64,000 bases of DNA from an uncultured Ruminococcus sp. (GTDB taxonomy: Bacteria; Bacillota; Clostridia; Lachnospirales; Lachnospiraceae). The notes beneath the pieces were generated by a model that saw only the letters and a list, made by a program, of their open reading frames with translations, was not told the DNA's origin and ran no database searches. The DNA lies in contig UQVC01000001.1 in assembly GCA_900544395.1 (NCBI GenBank), positions 1 through 64,000 of the forward strand, in the 5' to 3' direction. This document shows, one piece after another, positions 36,583 through 45,700 of the stretch (position 1 is its first letter; the number at the start of each line of letters is the position of its first letter). Made by a program: the position numbers and the translations under genes.

Positions 36583-37443
36583 TTACCGTACCTTTTTCAT
36601 ACAGGTCACTGCCATGGCTCCCGGTCCGATATGGCAGGCAACACTTAACGAAAGTGGTCCTTCTACAATCTCATATCCCGGAAATTTTTCTGCAATTTCC
36701 TGCTTCCACTCCTGGGCCTCTTCTTTGCTGCAAGTATAAGCCATTCCCAGCACCATATCTTCTTCCACCTCTGAGAAGCGTTCTTTCAGATCCTTTTCAA
36801 TCGCCTTAAGCATCGTGCGTTTTGCGGCTTTCCATCCTCTCACCTTTGAGAATGCATCCAGCTTATCTCCCTGGATCTGCAGCACCGGCTTTAAGTTCAG
36901 CACCGTTCCAAGCGCAGCGGCAGCCGGTGTGATCCGCCCGCCTTTTTTCAAATACTTTAATGTGTCCACGGTAATGTAAATACTTGCCTGCAATTTTTCC
37001 GCTTCCAGAATTTCTTTGATCTCTGCTGCTGATTTTCCTGCATCCCGAAGCACCATCGCATCTTCTACCGATTGTTTCTGTGTCACAGAAATCCTCTGAT
37101 TATCTACTACATAAACCTTTCCCTCGTATTCCTGAGAAAGAGACTGTGCTGCATGACAAGTACTGCTCAATCCACTGGACATTGGAATGTGCACGATCTC
37201 ATCGTACTCTTTCAGCAGTTCCTCCCAACATTCCATGACTTCACCCGGAGAAGGCTGAGACGTGGAAATATCAGAATTTTCTCCCAGACGCTTATAAAAC
37301 TCCTCTTGCGTCAGCGTAATATCTTCCAGAAACAGCGCTCCGTCAATAAAGAATGGCATGGGAATTACATGAATTCCCATCGATTTCCCCATTTCCTGTG
37401 TAATCCCACTGTTGCTGTCTGTTACGATTGCAATTTTTTTCAT
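36583..37443 (-). CDS. DegV family fatty-acid-binding protein
   Basis: 286 residues of the DegV/FakB fold. The start IAIVTDSNSGITQEMGKSMGI and MSSGLSSTCHAAQ near residue 95 are family motifs that bind a fatty acid carboxylate. In related systems FakB presents fatty acids to FakA kinase; no fakA is in this window. AGGGGAGAA precedes the ATG. It is the last gene of a leftward run starting at polA, 16 bases after the DUF711 stop. Confidence 0.93.
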   Translation of the reverse strand: MKKIAIVTDSNSGITQEMGKSMGIHVIPMPFFIDGALFLEDITLTQEEFYKRLGENSDISTSQPSPGEVMECWEELLKEYDEIVHIPMSSGLSSTCHAAQSLSQEYEGKVYVVDNQRISVTQKQSVEDAMVLRDAGKSAAEIKEILEAEKLQASIYITVDTLKYLKKGGRITPAAAALGTVLNLKPVLQIQGDKLDAFSKVRGWKAAKRTMLKAIEKDLKERFSEVEEDMVLGMAYTCSKEEAQEWKQEIAEKFPGYEIVEGPLSLSVACHIGPGAMAVTCMKKVR

Positions 37444-37459
37444 CTTTTCTCCCCTGTTT

Positions 37460-38824
37460 CTAGTTTTTAAAACTATGGATCGGCGCCGGAATTCTTCCTT
37501 CCCGATTTACAAATGCTTCACAGCCAAATTCATTCACCGGCATGATCGGTGCATATCCCAGAAGTCCGCCAAATTCGACAGTCTCTCCCACGTCTTTTCC
37601 GATCACCGGAATGATGCGAACTGCCGTCGTCTTCTGGTTTACCATACCGATGGCCATCTCGTCTGCAATGATCCCGGAAATCGTCGCTGCAGATGTCTTG
37701 CCCGGAATTGCGATCATGTCAAGACCAACGGAGCAGACACAAGTCATGGCTTCCAGCTTTTCCAACGTCAGGGATCCTGCGTTCACTGCATCGATCATTC
37801 CCTGATCTTCACTGACCGGAATAAATGCACCGCTGAGGCCTCCTACATAAGAGGATGCCATCACACCGCCTTTTTTCACCTGATCGTTGAGAAGTGCCAG
37901 TGCTGCTGTCGTTCCCGGAGCTCCTACCCGCTCCAGACCGATCTCTTCCAGAATCTCTGCCACACTGTCTCCAATCGCCGGAGTCGGTGCCAGGGACAGA
38001 TCGATGATCCCAAATGGGATTCCCAGACGCTTGGATGCTTCTCCTGCAACCAGCTGTCCCACTCTCGTCACTTTAAACGCCGTCTTTTTAATCGTCTCAC
38101 AAAGCTCTTCAAAACCTTTGCCGCGCACCTTTTCCAATGCTTTTTTCACGACTCCCGGACCGCTGACCCCAACGTTGATCACCGCATCCGCTTCCGTAAC
38201 CCCAAGGAATGCCCCTGCCATAAACGGGTTGTCATCCGGTGCATTACAGAAGATCACCAGTTTCGCACATCCAAATGAATCATGCTCCTTTGTCGCTTCT
38301 GCTGCGGTCTTTACCATCTCTCCACAGAGACGCACTGCATCCATATTGATTCCGGTTCTGGTGGAACCTACATTGACAGAACTGCACACTCTTTCCGTTT
38401 TTGCCAGAGCCTGAGGAATGGAACGGATGAGATTCTCATCACTTTTTGTCATTCCTTTGGAAACAAGCGCGGAATATCCACCAATAAAATTCACTCCTAC
38501 TTCTTTTGCTGCACGATCCAGCGTCTCCGCTATGGTCACAAAATCTTCCGGACACTTACATGCCGCCCCGCCGATCAGTGCGATCGGTGTGATGGAAATC
38601 CGTTTGTTGACGATCGGAATCCCAAATTCCCGCTCAATGTCCTTTCCTGTGGCTACCAGATCTTTTGCAGTCACTGTGATCTTCTCATAAATCTTGCGGT
38701 TCAGTTCGCTTAAATCTGAATCAATGCAGTCCATCAGGCTGATCCCCAGTGTAATGGTACGGACATCCAGATTTTCCTGCTCGATCATCTTATTTGTTTC
38801 CGAAACTTCATACATATTTATCAT
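37460..38824 (-). CDS. PFL family protein (UPF0210 / DUF711)
   Basis: 454 residues, the normal size for UPF0210. It has RTITLGISLMDCIDSD, ISITPIALIGGA and the glycine-rich APGTTAALALLNDQVKKGG and GLSGAFIPVSEDQGM stretches near 300-345. The fold relates to glycyl-radical-like barrels, but the function is unknown. It almost always lies next to an UPF0237 ACT protein, as here (27-base gap), and the two are thought to act together. Confidence 0.93.
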   Translation of the reverse strand: MINMYEVSETNKMIEQENLDVRTITLGISLMDCIDSDLSELNRKIYEKITVTAKDLVATGKDIEREFGIPIVNKRISITPIALIGGAACKCPEDFVTIAETLDRAAKEVGVNFIGGYSALVSKGMTKSDENLIRSIPQALAKTERVCSSVNVGSTRTGINMDAVRLCGEMVKTAAEATKEHDSFGCAKLVIFCNAPDDNPFMAGAFLGVTEADAVINVGVSGPGVVKKALEKVRGKGFEELCETIKKTAFKVTRVGQLVAGEASKRLGIPFGIIDLSLAPTPAIGDSVAEILEEIGLERVGAPGTTAALALLNDQVKKGGVMASSYVGGLSGAFIPVSEDQGMIDAVNAGSLTLEKLEAMTCVCSVGLDMIAIPGKTSAATISGIIADEMAIGMVNQKTTAVRIIPVIGKDVGETVEFGGLLGYAPIMPVNEFGCEAFVNREGRIPAPIHSFKN

Positions 38825-38851
38825 GGCTATTTTCCTCGTCTTCGCTTATTC

Positions 38852-39124
38852 TTATAATCTGTGCATTTTTTCAAAAATTTCTTCTTTCTGGCACTGGATC
38901 TTCACTCCAATGTCTTCACCCATCTGCTCCATTTCCTCACAGATCACTTTGAAATCTTTCTCGATCCCTGAAATGTCCACAACCATCATCATATTGAAAT
39001 ATCCCTGCACGATCGTCTGTGAAATATCTAAAATATTGATCTTACTCTCTGCAAGGTATGTACATACTTTCGCGATAATCCCTACGGTGTCTTTTCCTAC
39101 TACGGTTACAATACATTTTTTCAT
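38852..39124 (-). CDS. ACT domain protein (UPF0237)
   Basis: 90 residues, a stand-alone ACT domain. MKKCIVTVVGKDTVGIIAKVC is the family start, with QTIVQGYFNMMMVVD in the middle. It is likely a small-molecule-responsive partner of the adjacent UPF0210 protein. CTTGAGGAGG precedes the ATG. Confidence 0.94.
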   Translation of the reverse strand: MKKCIVTVVGKDTVGIIAKVCTYLAESKINILDISQTIVQGYFNMMMVVDISGIEKDFKVICEEMEQMGEDIGVKIQCQKEEIFEKMHRL

Positions 39125-39141
39125 GGTTTTTCCTCCTCAAG

Positions 39142-39939
39142 TTAAACGGTAATAATCTCTGAAATACTGTCCCTTTTTGCCACTGCCATATTCAAGTCTT
39201 CCCCTTTGTAGTCATTATCTCCTAATGTCACTTCCAGTTTGACAGTCTCATATGCCAGACTTTCATAATTATTCTCTTTACTCAAATGCCCCAGAACAAT
39301 ATGCTTCAAATTATCATGTAGTATATCACAAAGCAGCCGTCCTGACAATTCATTGGACAAATGTCCCCGGTCTCCCATCACTCTTCGTTTCAAAGGATAT
39401 GGATACGGTCCCACTTCCAGCATGTGAAGATCGTGGTTCGCTTCCAGGAGGATCGCATCCAGATTCTGAAGGTGGGATACGGTATATTCATCATAAATGC
39501 CAAGGTCTGTTGCCACTGCCACCGATTTGTCCTTACATTCCAGGCGGTATCCGGTGGGCTCATTGGCATCATGGGAAATTGCAAAAGGGTTCACCCGGAT
39601 ATCGCCAAGCTGAAACGCTTCATCACTGTGTATCATATGATACAGCCCTTCCGGCATGGCTCCTAATCTGGAATATGCCTGGATCCCTGCGATGGTTCCC
39701 GGTGTTGCATAGATTGGAATCTCATATTTTCTGCTGAACACCCCTAATCCCTGGATATGATCAGAATGTTCATGGGTGATCAGAATCCCATCCAGATCCT
39801 CCCCTTTGATCTCCAGTTCTTTTAACCCGGCGTCAATTCTTTTTTTGCTGATCCCGGTATCGATCAGTATATGTGTATTGTCACTGCCTACATAGATGCA
39901 GTTTCCGCTGCTCCCGCTGGCAATGCTGCATAGTCTCAT
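39142..39939 (-). CDS. MBL-fold metallo-hydrolase, YycJ/WalJ-like
   Basis: 265 residues. It begins CSIASGSSGNCIYVG, carries the zinc motif ITHEHSDHIQGL near residue 54, and later VATDLGIYD and LEANHDLHML, as in YycJ/WalJ-type exonuclease-like proteins. In Bacillus walJ sits with walRK; here it lies between coaE and the ACT gene. It overlaps the coaE stop by ATGA. Confidence 0.9.
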   Translation of the reverse strand: MRLCSIASGSSGNCIYVGSDNTHILIDTGISKKRIDAGLKELEIKGEDLDGILITHEHSDHIQGLGVFSRKYEIPIYATPGTIAGIQAYSRLGAMPEGLYHMIHSDEAFQLGDIRVNPFAISHDANEPTGYRLECKDKSVAVATDLGIYDEYTVSHLQNLDAILLEANHDLHMLEVGPYPYPLKRRVMGDRGHLSNELSGRLLCDILHDNLKHIVLGHLSKENNYESLAYETVKLEVTLGDNDYKGEDLNMAVAKRDSISEIITV

Positions 39940-40520
39940 AATAGTATCTCTCCTATTTGTCTTCTTGTTTCCTCAATGGTACTGCTGTTGTCGATCACCC
40001 GGGTACAATGTTCTTTAAAATAACACTCCGGGCTCTGACTGCGGATCATATCCGTGATCCGCTCGTCACTGTATCCTCTGGAAGCCTTCAGCCGCTCCCT
40101 GCGGATTGCTTCTTCTGTATAAATAAACCAGGTTTCCTCACAGATTCTGGCATATCCTGCTTCCAGCAGAAGCGCTGCTTCCAGCACATAGAGCTTCACA
40201 TCTTCCTGCTCCTTTTCTTTTATATCACAAAGAATGTACGCTCTGACAGCAGGATGTACGATGGCGTTGAGCTGTTCGAGCTTTTCCGGATCCTGAAACA
40301 CGATTCTGGCCAGCTTTTTCCGGTCCAATTCGCCCTCTTTCTCCAGAATTTCTGTTCCGAACACCTCTACAATCTGTTGCCAACAGACAGTTCCTTTTTT
40401 CTGCAAGCTCTTCGCAACTTCGTCAAGCTGTACCACCACTGCATGATATTCCTGCTCCAACAACTTGAGCACCTCGCTTTTTCCCGAGCCTACTCCACCT
40501 GTAATTCCAATTACTTTCAT
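39936..40520 (-). CDS. coaE: Dephospho-CoA kinase
   Basis: 194 residues. It phosphorylates dephospho-CoA in the last step of CoA synthesis. The P-loop is GITGGVGSGKSEVL at the start; LDEVAKSLQ and the lid region RRERLKASRGYSDE follow. It starts two bases after the polA stop, the common polA-coaE coupling. Confidence 0.96.
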   Translation of the reverse strand: MKVIGITGGVGSGKSEVLKLLEQEYHAVVVQLDEVAKSLQKKGTVCWQQIVEVFGTEILEKEGELDRKKLARIVFQDPEKLEQLNAIVHPAVRAYILCDIKEKEQEDVKLYVLEAALLLEAGYARICEETWFIYTEEAIRRERLKASRGYSDERITDMIRSQSPECYFKEHCTRVIDNSSTIEETRRQIGEILL

Positions 40521-40522
40521 CT

Positions 40523-43138
40523 CTATTTTGCCTCATACCAGTTGTTTCCGACCTGCATATCTGCGATCAGCGGCACATCCAGAGACGCTGCTGTCTCCAT
40601 CTGGCGCTTGAGGATCTCTTTCACTGCCTCGATCTCATCTGGATGGGTCTCGATCAGAAGTTCATCATGTACCTGTAAGATCATGCGGGATTTCATCTGT
40701 TTTTCCTTCAACTCCCGATTCACACCGATCATTGCGATCTTCATAATATCCGCTGCCGTTCCCTGGATTGGAGCGTTCATTGCCACACGTTCTCCAAAAT
40801 TACGCTGCATAAAGTTACTGGATTTCAATTCCGGGATCGGACGCCTTCTTCCGAACAGGGTCACTGCATATCCCTCTTCTTTTGCATGAGCCACGGAATC
40901 ATCCAGGAATCTCTTAATTCCCGGGTAAGTCTCAAAATAACTCTGGATATACTGATCTGCTTCTTTTCTTGTAATGCTTAAATCCTGGCTCAATCCAAAA
41001 GAACTGATCCCATAGACAATCCCGAAGTTGACAGCCTTGGCATTTCGTCTCTGCAGATCCGTCACCTCATCAAACGGCGTCTGAAACACCTGCGAAGCTG
41101 TCATTCTGTGGATATCCTGCGCTTCTTTGTATGCCTGGATCAGATGAGCATCTCCGGAGCAATGCGCCAATACACGCAACTCGATCTGAGAATAATCGGC
41201 ATCGATAAAAACGTATCCGTCCTGTGGTACAAATACTTTCCTGATCAGTCTCCCCAGTTCCATCCGTACTGGAATGTTCTGCAGATTGGGTTCCGTGCTG
41301 CTGATCCGTCCGGTAGCCGTGATCGTCTGGTTAAATGTTCCGTGGATCCGACCATCCTCTCCGATATAATTCGCCAGTCCGTCTGCATACGTAGATTTCA
41401 GCTTGGTAAGCTGGCGGTATTCTAAAATCTTGTCCACGATTGGAAATTCAGGCGCCAGCTTTTCCAATACGTCTGCCGCAGTAGAATATCCGGTCTTTGT
41501 CTTTTTCGCATGTGGCATCTGCAGCTTTTCAAATAAGATCACACCCAGCTGTTTGGGAGAATTGATATTAAACTGCTCTCCTGCCATCTCGTAAATCTGA
41601 GACTCCAGCTGTACAATCTGTTCTCCCAGCTGTTCCCCATATTTTTTCAGTTCTTCTGCTTCGATGCGCACTCCTGCCTGCTCCATGTCAAACAGCGTAA
41701 ATACCAGCGGCATCTCGATGTTCCAAAACAGCTCATCCATCTGCGTCTCTTTGAGTTTTTCCAGCAAAACAGAAGAAGCTGCGTATGCTGTATATGCTTC
41801 GTAGCAGCTCTTTGTCCATTCTTCTGCTTTTTCATCGATCATCAGACCAAGCTGCTCTCTTGCCACATCCTCATACGTATAATCGTTTTTCAGAGGATTC
41901 AGAAGATAGGCTGCCACCGTCGCATCCAGGCAATGTTCCTGACAGACATTTCCCAGTACCGGAAGATATTTCTTCAGATCAAACATGACAAAACGCTCTG
42001 CCGAACATGCCACTTCGCGTAATCCTGCAAATAAAGCATCCATATCCGTATCCATGCTGCACGGGATAGAATATACCTTATCTTTTGCATAAGCCAGCGC
42101 AACCCTTCCATATCCTGACGGATGTGCAAATAACGGCAGCACATTCCCGTCGCATTTGATCAGTGCAGCCCCCACACACTCTGCCTTTTTTGCCTCCGCG
42201 AAAATTTGGTCGATTTCTTCCTTCTCTGTTACTTCCCGAAATGTTTTTTCAACTTCATTTTCTGCTGCTTCCACATCAAATTTTCCGAGCAGATTTTTAA
42301 ACTGCAGTTTCTGAAACCAGGTATAGGCTTCTTTTGTAAACATATTTCCATGCTTTGCCTCTTCCAGAGAAAACTCCAGTTCTGCATGGGTGTTGATCGT
42401 TGCCAGCACTTTACTCAGTTTTGCCTGCTCCCAGAATTCTTTTAAATTCTTGCTTGCTCTTGGAGGTTTTAACTCATCCACATGTGCGTAAGCATTTTCC
42501 AGGGAGCCATACTCTACAATAATTTTGGTCGCTGTCTTTTCTCCCACACCCGGCACTCCCGGAATATTATCCGCAGTGTCACCCATCAGTGCTTTCACAT
42601 CAATAAACTCTGTGGGAGTCACCCCGTAGCGTTCTTTCACATCCGCCGCATAATAGTCCTCAACCTCTGTGCGTCCCCCTTTTGTCTTTGGGATCCGGAT
42701 CTTCACATGCTCTGTAGCCAGCTGCAGCGTATCCCTGTCTCCTGAAATCACTGCAACTTCCATTCCTTTTTCCTCACAGGTCCTGGAAATCGTACCAAGC
42801 AGGTCATCCGCTTCCAGTCCTGCTTTTTCTATGGTAGCAATGCCCATTGCCTTCAGAACTTCTTTGATCACCGGAACCTGCTGACGCAGTTCTTCTGCCA
42901 TCGGCTTTCTTGTCCCTTTGTACTCGGCAAACATTTCATGCCGGAACGTCGGCGCATGGACATCGAATGTGACGGTCAGATACTCCGGCTTTTCTTCCTC
43001 CAGAATTTTGAATAAAATATTCAAAAAACCATACACGGCATTGGTATGAAGACCTTCCGCATTGGTCAGATCCGGCACTCCATAGAATGCACGGTTTAAA
43101 ATGCTGTGTCCATCTATCAAAACAATTTTTTCACTCAT
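40523..43138 (-). CDS. polA: DNA polymerase I
   Basis: 871 residues. A 5'-3' exonuclease/flap domain (about 1-290; GHSILNRAFYG, ADDLLGTI, GDRDTLQL), a degenerate 3'-5' exonuclease domain (about 310-470), and a family A polymerase domain (about 490-871; DADYSQIELRVLAHCS, RRNAKAVNFGIVYG, QVHDELLIE). The acidic DxE of the proofreading site is not seen; the matching stretch reads CVGAALIKCDG, so proofreading is probably lost, as in other Gram-positive Pol I. The ATG at 43138 follows GAGGAGAA. Confidence 0.97.
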   Translation of the reverse strand: MSEKIVLIDGHSILNRAFYGVPDLTNAEGLHTNAVYGFLNILFKILEEEKPEYLTVTFDVHAPTFRHEMFAEYKGTRKPMAEELRQQVPVIKEVLKAMGIATIEKAGLEADDLLGTISRTCEEKGMEVAVISGDRDTLQLATEHVKIRIPKTKGGRTEVEDYYAADVKERYGVTPTEFIDVKALMGDTADNIPGVPGVGEKTATKIIVEYGSLENAYAHVDELKPPRASKNLKEFWEQAKLSKVLATINTHAELEFSLEEAKHGNMFTKEAYTWFQKLQFKNLLGKFDVEAAENEVEKTFREVTEKEEIDQIFAEAKKAECVGAALIKCDGNVLPLFAHPSGYGRVALAYAKDKVYSIPCSMDTDMDALFAGLREVACSAERFVMFDLKKYLPVLGNVCQEHCLDATVAAYLLNPLKNDYTYEDVAREQLGLMIDEKAEEWTKSCYEAYTAYAASSVLLEKLKETQMDELFWNIEMPLVFTLFDMEQAGVRIEAEELKKYGEQLGEQIVQLESQIYEMAGEQFNINSPKQLGVILFEKLQMPHAKKTKTGYSTAADVLEKLAPEFPIVDKILEYRQLTKLKSTYADGLANYIGEDGRIHGTFNQTITATGRISSTEPNLQNIPVRMELGRLIRKVFVPQDGYVFIDADYSQIELRVLAHCSGDAHLIQAYKEAQDIHRMTASQVFQTPFDEVTDLQRRNAKAVNFGIVYGISSFGLSQDLSITRKEADQYIQSYFETYPGIKRFLDDSVAHAKEEGYAVTLFGRRRPIPELKSSNFMQRNFGERVAMNAPIQGTAADIMKIAMIGVNRELKEKQMKSRMILQVHDELLIETHPDEIEAVKEILKRQMETAASLDVPLIADMQVGNNWYEAK

Positions 43139-43234
43139 GACGATTCTCCTCATTTTACTTACAGAAATTACTATACACCAAATGCACTGTTTTTGAAAGG
43201 CTGTTTTTCACTTCCCTGAAAGAACCGAAAAACC

Positions 43235-43262
43235 TTGACTTCTCTGCAAAAGTGAATATAAT
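43235..43262 (+). promoter_or_regulatory. Sigma-A promoter of the GNAT gene
   Basis: TTGACT (43235-43240), 16-base spacer, TATAAT (43257-43262). Confidence 0.75.
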
Positions 43263-43300
43263 GCACCTTGTACGAAATCGGACAAGGAGGAACCAACCCT

Positions 43301-43726
43301 ATGATCAGAACACTTCAACGTACAGACATTGATCATGTCATGCGGCTGTGGCTTTCCGGCAATGAAGATGCACACCCCTTTATCCCCAAAGAATATTGGC
43401 TGGCTCATTTTTCTGCTGTACAGGAACAGATTTTACAGGCTGAAATTTTTGTCTGTGAAACAGATCATGTGATCCGGGGATTTATCGGCATCACAGACGG
43501 ATATATTGCAGGCATTTTTGTGGACCGCCCATTTCGCTCCCACGGAATCGGGAAACAGCTTCTGGATTTTACAAAACAGCTCCACCCATCGCTGTCTTTA
43601 AGTGTTTACCAGAAAAATCAAAAAGCGGTTTCCTTTTATCTCAGGGAAGGCTTTTCTGTCTTTTCTCAAAGCCTGGATGAAGATACCAATGAAAGGGAAT
43701 ATACGATGATCTGGAATAAAAAATAA
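43301..43726 (+). CDS. GNAT family N-acetyltransferase (YjaB-like)
   Basis: 141 residues of the GNAT fold. The acetyl-CoA site shows as FVDRPFRSHGIGKQLL (R/QxxGxG type) near residue 80, and the C-terminal VYQKNQKAVSFYLREGF near 110. It resembles YjaB-type small acetyltransferases; the substrate is unknown. CAAGGAGGAACC precedes the ATG. A single-gene unit with its own promoter and terminator. Confidence 0.9.
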   Translation: MIRTLQRTDIDHVMRLWLSGNEDAHPFIPKEYWLAHFSAVQEQILQAEIFVCETDHVIRGFIGITDGYIAGIFVDRPFRSHGIGKQLLDFTKQLHPSLSLSVYQKNQKAVSFYLREGFSVFSQSLDEDTNEREYTMIWNKK

Positions 43727-43752
43727 GAATCTCACATCAGAATCTTCAAGAG

Positions 43753-43800
43753 AATAAGGAAGGCTGTGATTCTTTTTTTATCACAGCCTTCCTTATTTTT
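43753..43800. terminator. Strong bidirectional terminator
   Basis: An 18-bp perfect stem AATAAGGAAGGCTGTGAT / ATCACAGCCTTCCTTATT (43753-43770 with 43780-43797), T-rich at the right; it serves the convergent GNAT and parvulin genes. Confidence 0.95.
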
Positions 43801-43802
43801 CT

Positions 43803-44543
43803 TTATTCCTGCACGTATTTTCCCCGCAGTTCTTTTACTTTGTCACTATATACCTGATTCTGTTTCTGCTGCATGAGCTGATTGCGGATGGAAGTCTTCA
43901 CTTCTTCGAAAGATGCAACTGCAGCATCCTTTCTCTCTTCCACTTTGATCAGATGATATCCAAACTGTGTCTGAACCGGTCCCACGATCGCACCGATCTC
44001 TGCTGTAAAGGCAGCCTCCTCAAACTCTTTGACCATCTGTCCTTTTCCAAATTCTCCAAGATCTCCGCCTTTTGCACCAGACGGACAGCTGGAGTTCGCT
44101 TTTGCAGCTTCTTCAAAAGATGTTTCTCCATTCTGGATCGCTGCAAGAATTTCATCACATGTTTCTTTGGAATCTGTCAAAATATGTTTTGCACGGACAG
44201 TCTCCCCTTTGGTAAACTGCTGCTTGTGTTCTTCATAAAAGTTTTTGATATCGTCCTCTGTCACAACTGCATCTTTCATCACTTCACGCATTGCCATCTG
44301 TGCAAGAATATCCCGTTTGGCATTTTCTACCATCTCCTGGTATTCTTTTGTCTCTTCCAGCTTCATCTCAGCGCCAAGTTCTGCGAACATATGAAGTGCT
44401 ACAAACTGATCCAGACACTGCTGTCTGAACTGTGGATTGGAAAGATATGCCTGCTGCTCTCTTGGTACATTCTGAAGGAATTTTTCAAACTCTGATTCCT
44501 GAATCTCTCTTCCTGCTACTACTGCTACAATTTTCTGTTCCAT
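43803..44543 (-). CDS. Parvulin-type peptidyl-prolyl isomerase, cytoplasmic
   Basis: 246 residues. An N-terminal SurA/trigger-like helical region (about 1-110) precedes a parvulin domain (about 115-210) with RAKHILTDS, SSCPSGAKGGDLGEFGKGQM and FGYHLIKVEER. No signal peptide or lipobox is present, so unlike PrsA it should stay in the cytoplasm. AAAGGAGAAAA precedes the ATG. Confidence 0.92.
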   Translation of the reverse strand: MEQKIVAVVAGREIQESEFEKFLQNVPREQQAYLSNPQFRQQCLDQFVALHMFAELGAEMKLEETKEYQEMVENAKRDILAQMAMREVMKDAVVTEDDIKNFYEEHKQQFTKGETVRAKHILTDSKETCDEILAAIQNGETSFEEAAKANSSCPSGAKGGDLGEFGKGQMVKEFEEAAFTAEIGAIVGPVQTQFGYHLIKVEERKDAAVASFEEVKTSIRNQLMQQKQNQVYSDKVKELRGKYVQE

Positions 44544-44573
44544 TATCTTTTCTCCTTTGTCTCGTATCGCTTT

Positions 44574-44602
44574 ATTATAAACGGTATCGAAGAAAATAGC
44601 AA
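44574..44602 (-). promoter_or_regulatory. Sigma-A promoter of the parvulin gene
   Basis: TTGCTA (44597-44602), 17-base spacer, TATAAT (44574-44579) on the minus strand. Confidence 0.7.
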
Positions 44603-44605
44603 AGG

Positions 44606-45232
44606 CTAAATTCCTTTTTTATAAAGGAGAAAGGAATAGATCATCGGAATAATCACAACTGCGATCGTCACCACAAACGGGATCTGCCAATTCTGGAAAA
44701 AGATATTTCCGATAAACAGGATGCCGGCGAAGATCCACAGTTTTCCTGCCAGCCTGTGAGTACGATTCCAGTTTTCCTCACTGTTCAGCGTCCACGGCAG
44801 CTTGATTCCCACTGTATAATTCTGATGGCTCTTTGACATATAATTTCCCAATAACAGGAACATCACGCCCACTAAAATACCGACGATCATATCTATATTC
44901 AAATCCATACCAAGAGCATATCCATAAATCGACAAATTGGACACCAGAGATACTACCGGAACGATCCAGAAGATCACTGACATCATCATATTTCCAATGT
45001 TTCGTTTCTTTGGATCGTTTAATGTCACACCCAGGCAGAACAAATGGATGACTAATAATATGAGCGGGGAAATCACCACTGCAAACAGCTTTGTACTCCA
45101 TCCATCTGCCCCTTCACTCCCGAAATGTGTTGCAATCTTTTCCGGCAGTCGATTCCAGAGCAGAAAACCGATCACCATTGGAAAAACAGTAACAATGCTG
45201 GTAATGATAACTTTTGATTTATTTTCTTTCAT
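44606..45232 (-). CDS. SdpI-like membrane protein (DUF1648 + SdpI)
   Basis: 208 residues, about six membrane segments. The N-terminal DUF1648 motif RLPEKIATHFGSEGADGW and the C-terminal SdpI region SKSHQNYTVGIKLPWTLNSEENWNRTHRLAG are clear. In Bacillus SdpI gives immunity to the SdpC toxin and titrates the repressor SdpR at the membrane. No SdpC-like toxin is seen here. The ATG overlaps the stop of the ArsR gene (ATGA), as in sdpRI. Confidence 0.93.
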   Translation of the reverse strand: MKENKSKVIITSIVTVFPMVIGFLLWNRLPEKIATHFGSEGADGWSTKLFAVVISPLILLVIHLFCLGVTLNDPKKRNIGNMMMSVIFWIVPVVSLVSNLSIYGYALGMDLNIDMIVGILVGVMFLLLGNYMSKSHQNYTVGIKLPWTLNSEENWNRTHRLAGKLWIFAGILFIGNIFFQNWQIPFVVTIAVVIIPMIYSFLLYKKGI

Positions 45233-45501
45233 AATGTTGAATCCCCTTTCAAGTCTGACAGCCAGAGCATCAGCTCTTCCACCACAGAAATATTCAGCTC
45301 GTAATAAATGAAATTCTTGTATTTCGTTTCCCGTATCAGATCTGCCTTCTTCAGGATTTTCAAATGATAAGAGATCGTTGCTCCTGTCATGTCGAAATGT
45401 TCTCCAATCTCTCCTGCTGAAAGCTTTCCTTTCTTTAAGAGGACCAGGATCTCTCTGCGCACCGGATCCGAAAGTGCTTTAAATGTTTCCGCAAATGCCA
45501 T
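45229..45501 (-). CDS. ArsR-family repressor, SdpR-like
   Basis: 90 residues, winged-helix ArsR protein without the metal-binding Cys box. AFAETFKALSDPVRREIL and MTGATISYHLKILKKADLI (recognition helix) are diagnostic. It is likely the autorepressor of its own operon with the SdpI-like protein as membrane partner. The ATG at 45501 has GGAAGGATGG at proper distance; a second ATG at 45510 is too close to it. Dyads around the promoter are probable operators. Confidence 0.93.
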   Translation of the reverse strand: MAFAETFKALSDPVRREILVLLKKGKLSAGEIGEHFDMTGATISYHLKILKKADLIRETKYKNFIYYELNISVVEELMLWLSDLKGDSTL

Positions 45502-45525
45502 TCGCACCATCCTTCCCAGGAATCT

Positions 45526-45613
45526 ATTTAGATTGTTTTCTAAATTCCTTGTGGATACTATACCTCTTTTTTCTATCTTTTACAATAGCTATTTTGATTT
45601 TTTCTAAATAGCT
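45526..45613 (-). promoter_or_regulatory. Promoter and dyads of the sdpRI-like operon
   Basis: On the minus strand TTGTAA-17-TATAGT gives a promoter within this span. Two inverted repeats flank it: ATTTAGA-N6-TCTAAAT (45526-45545) in the leader and AGCTATTT-N11-AAATAGCT (45587-45613) upstream of the -35. They are candidate SdpR-type operators. Confidence 0.6.
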
Positions 45614-45633
45614 TTCATTTTCTTTCCACAAGC

Positions 45634-45677
45634 AAAAAAGCACAGAACCACTGCTCTGTTTCGCAATGATTCTGCAC
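45634..45677 (-). terminator. Terminator of the flavin oxidoreductase operon
   Basis: On the minus strand GCAGAATCATTGC pairs with GCAGTGGTTCTG(TGC), with G.T pairs, and is followed by TTTTTT. Confidence 0.7.
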
Positions 45678-45700
45678 TCTTACTTTTCTCTCTGCCTGTC

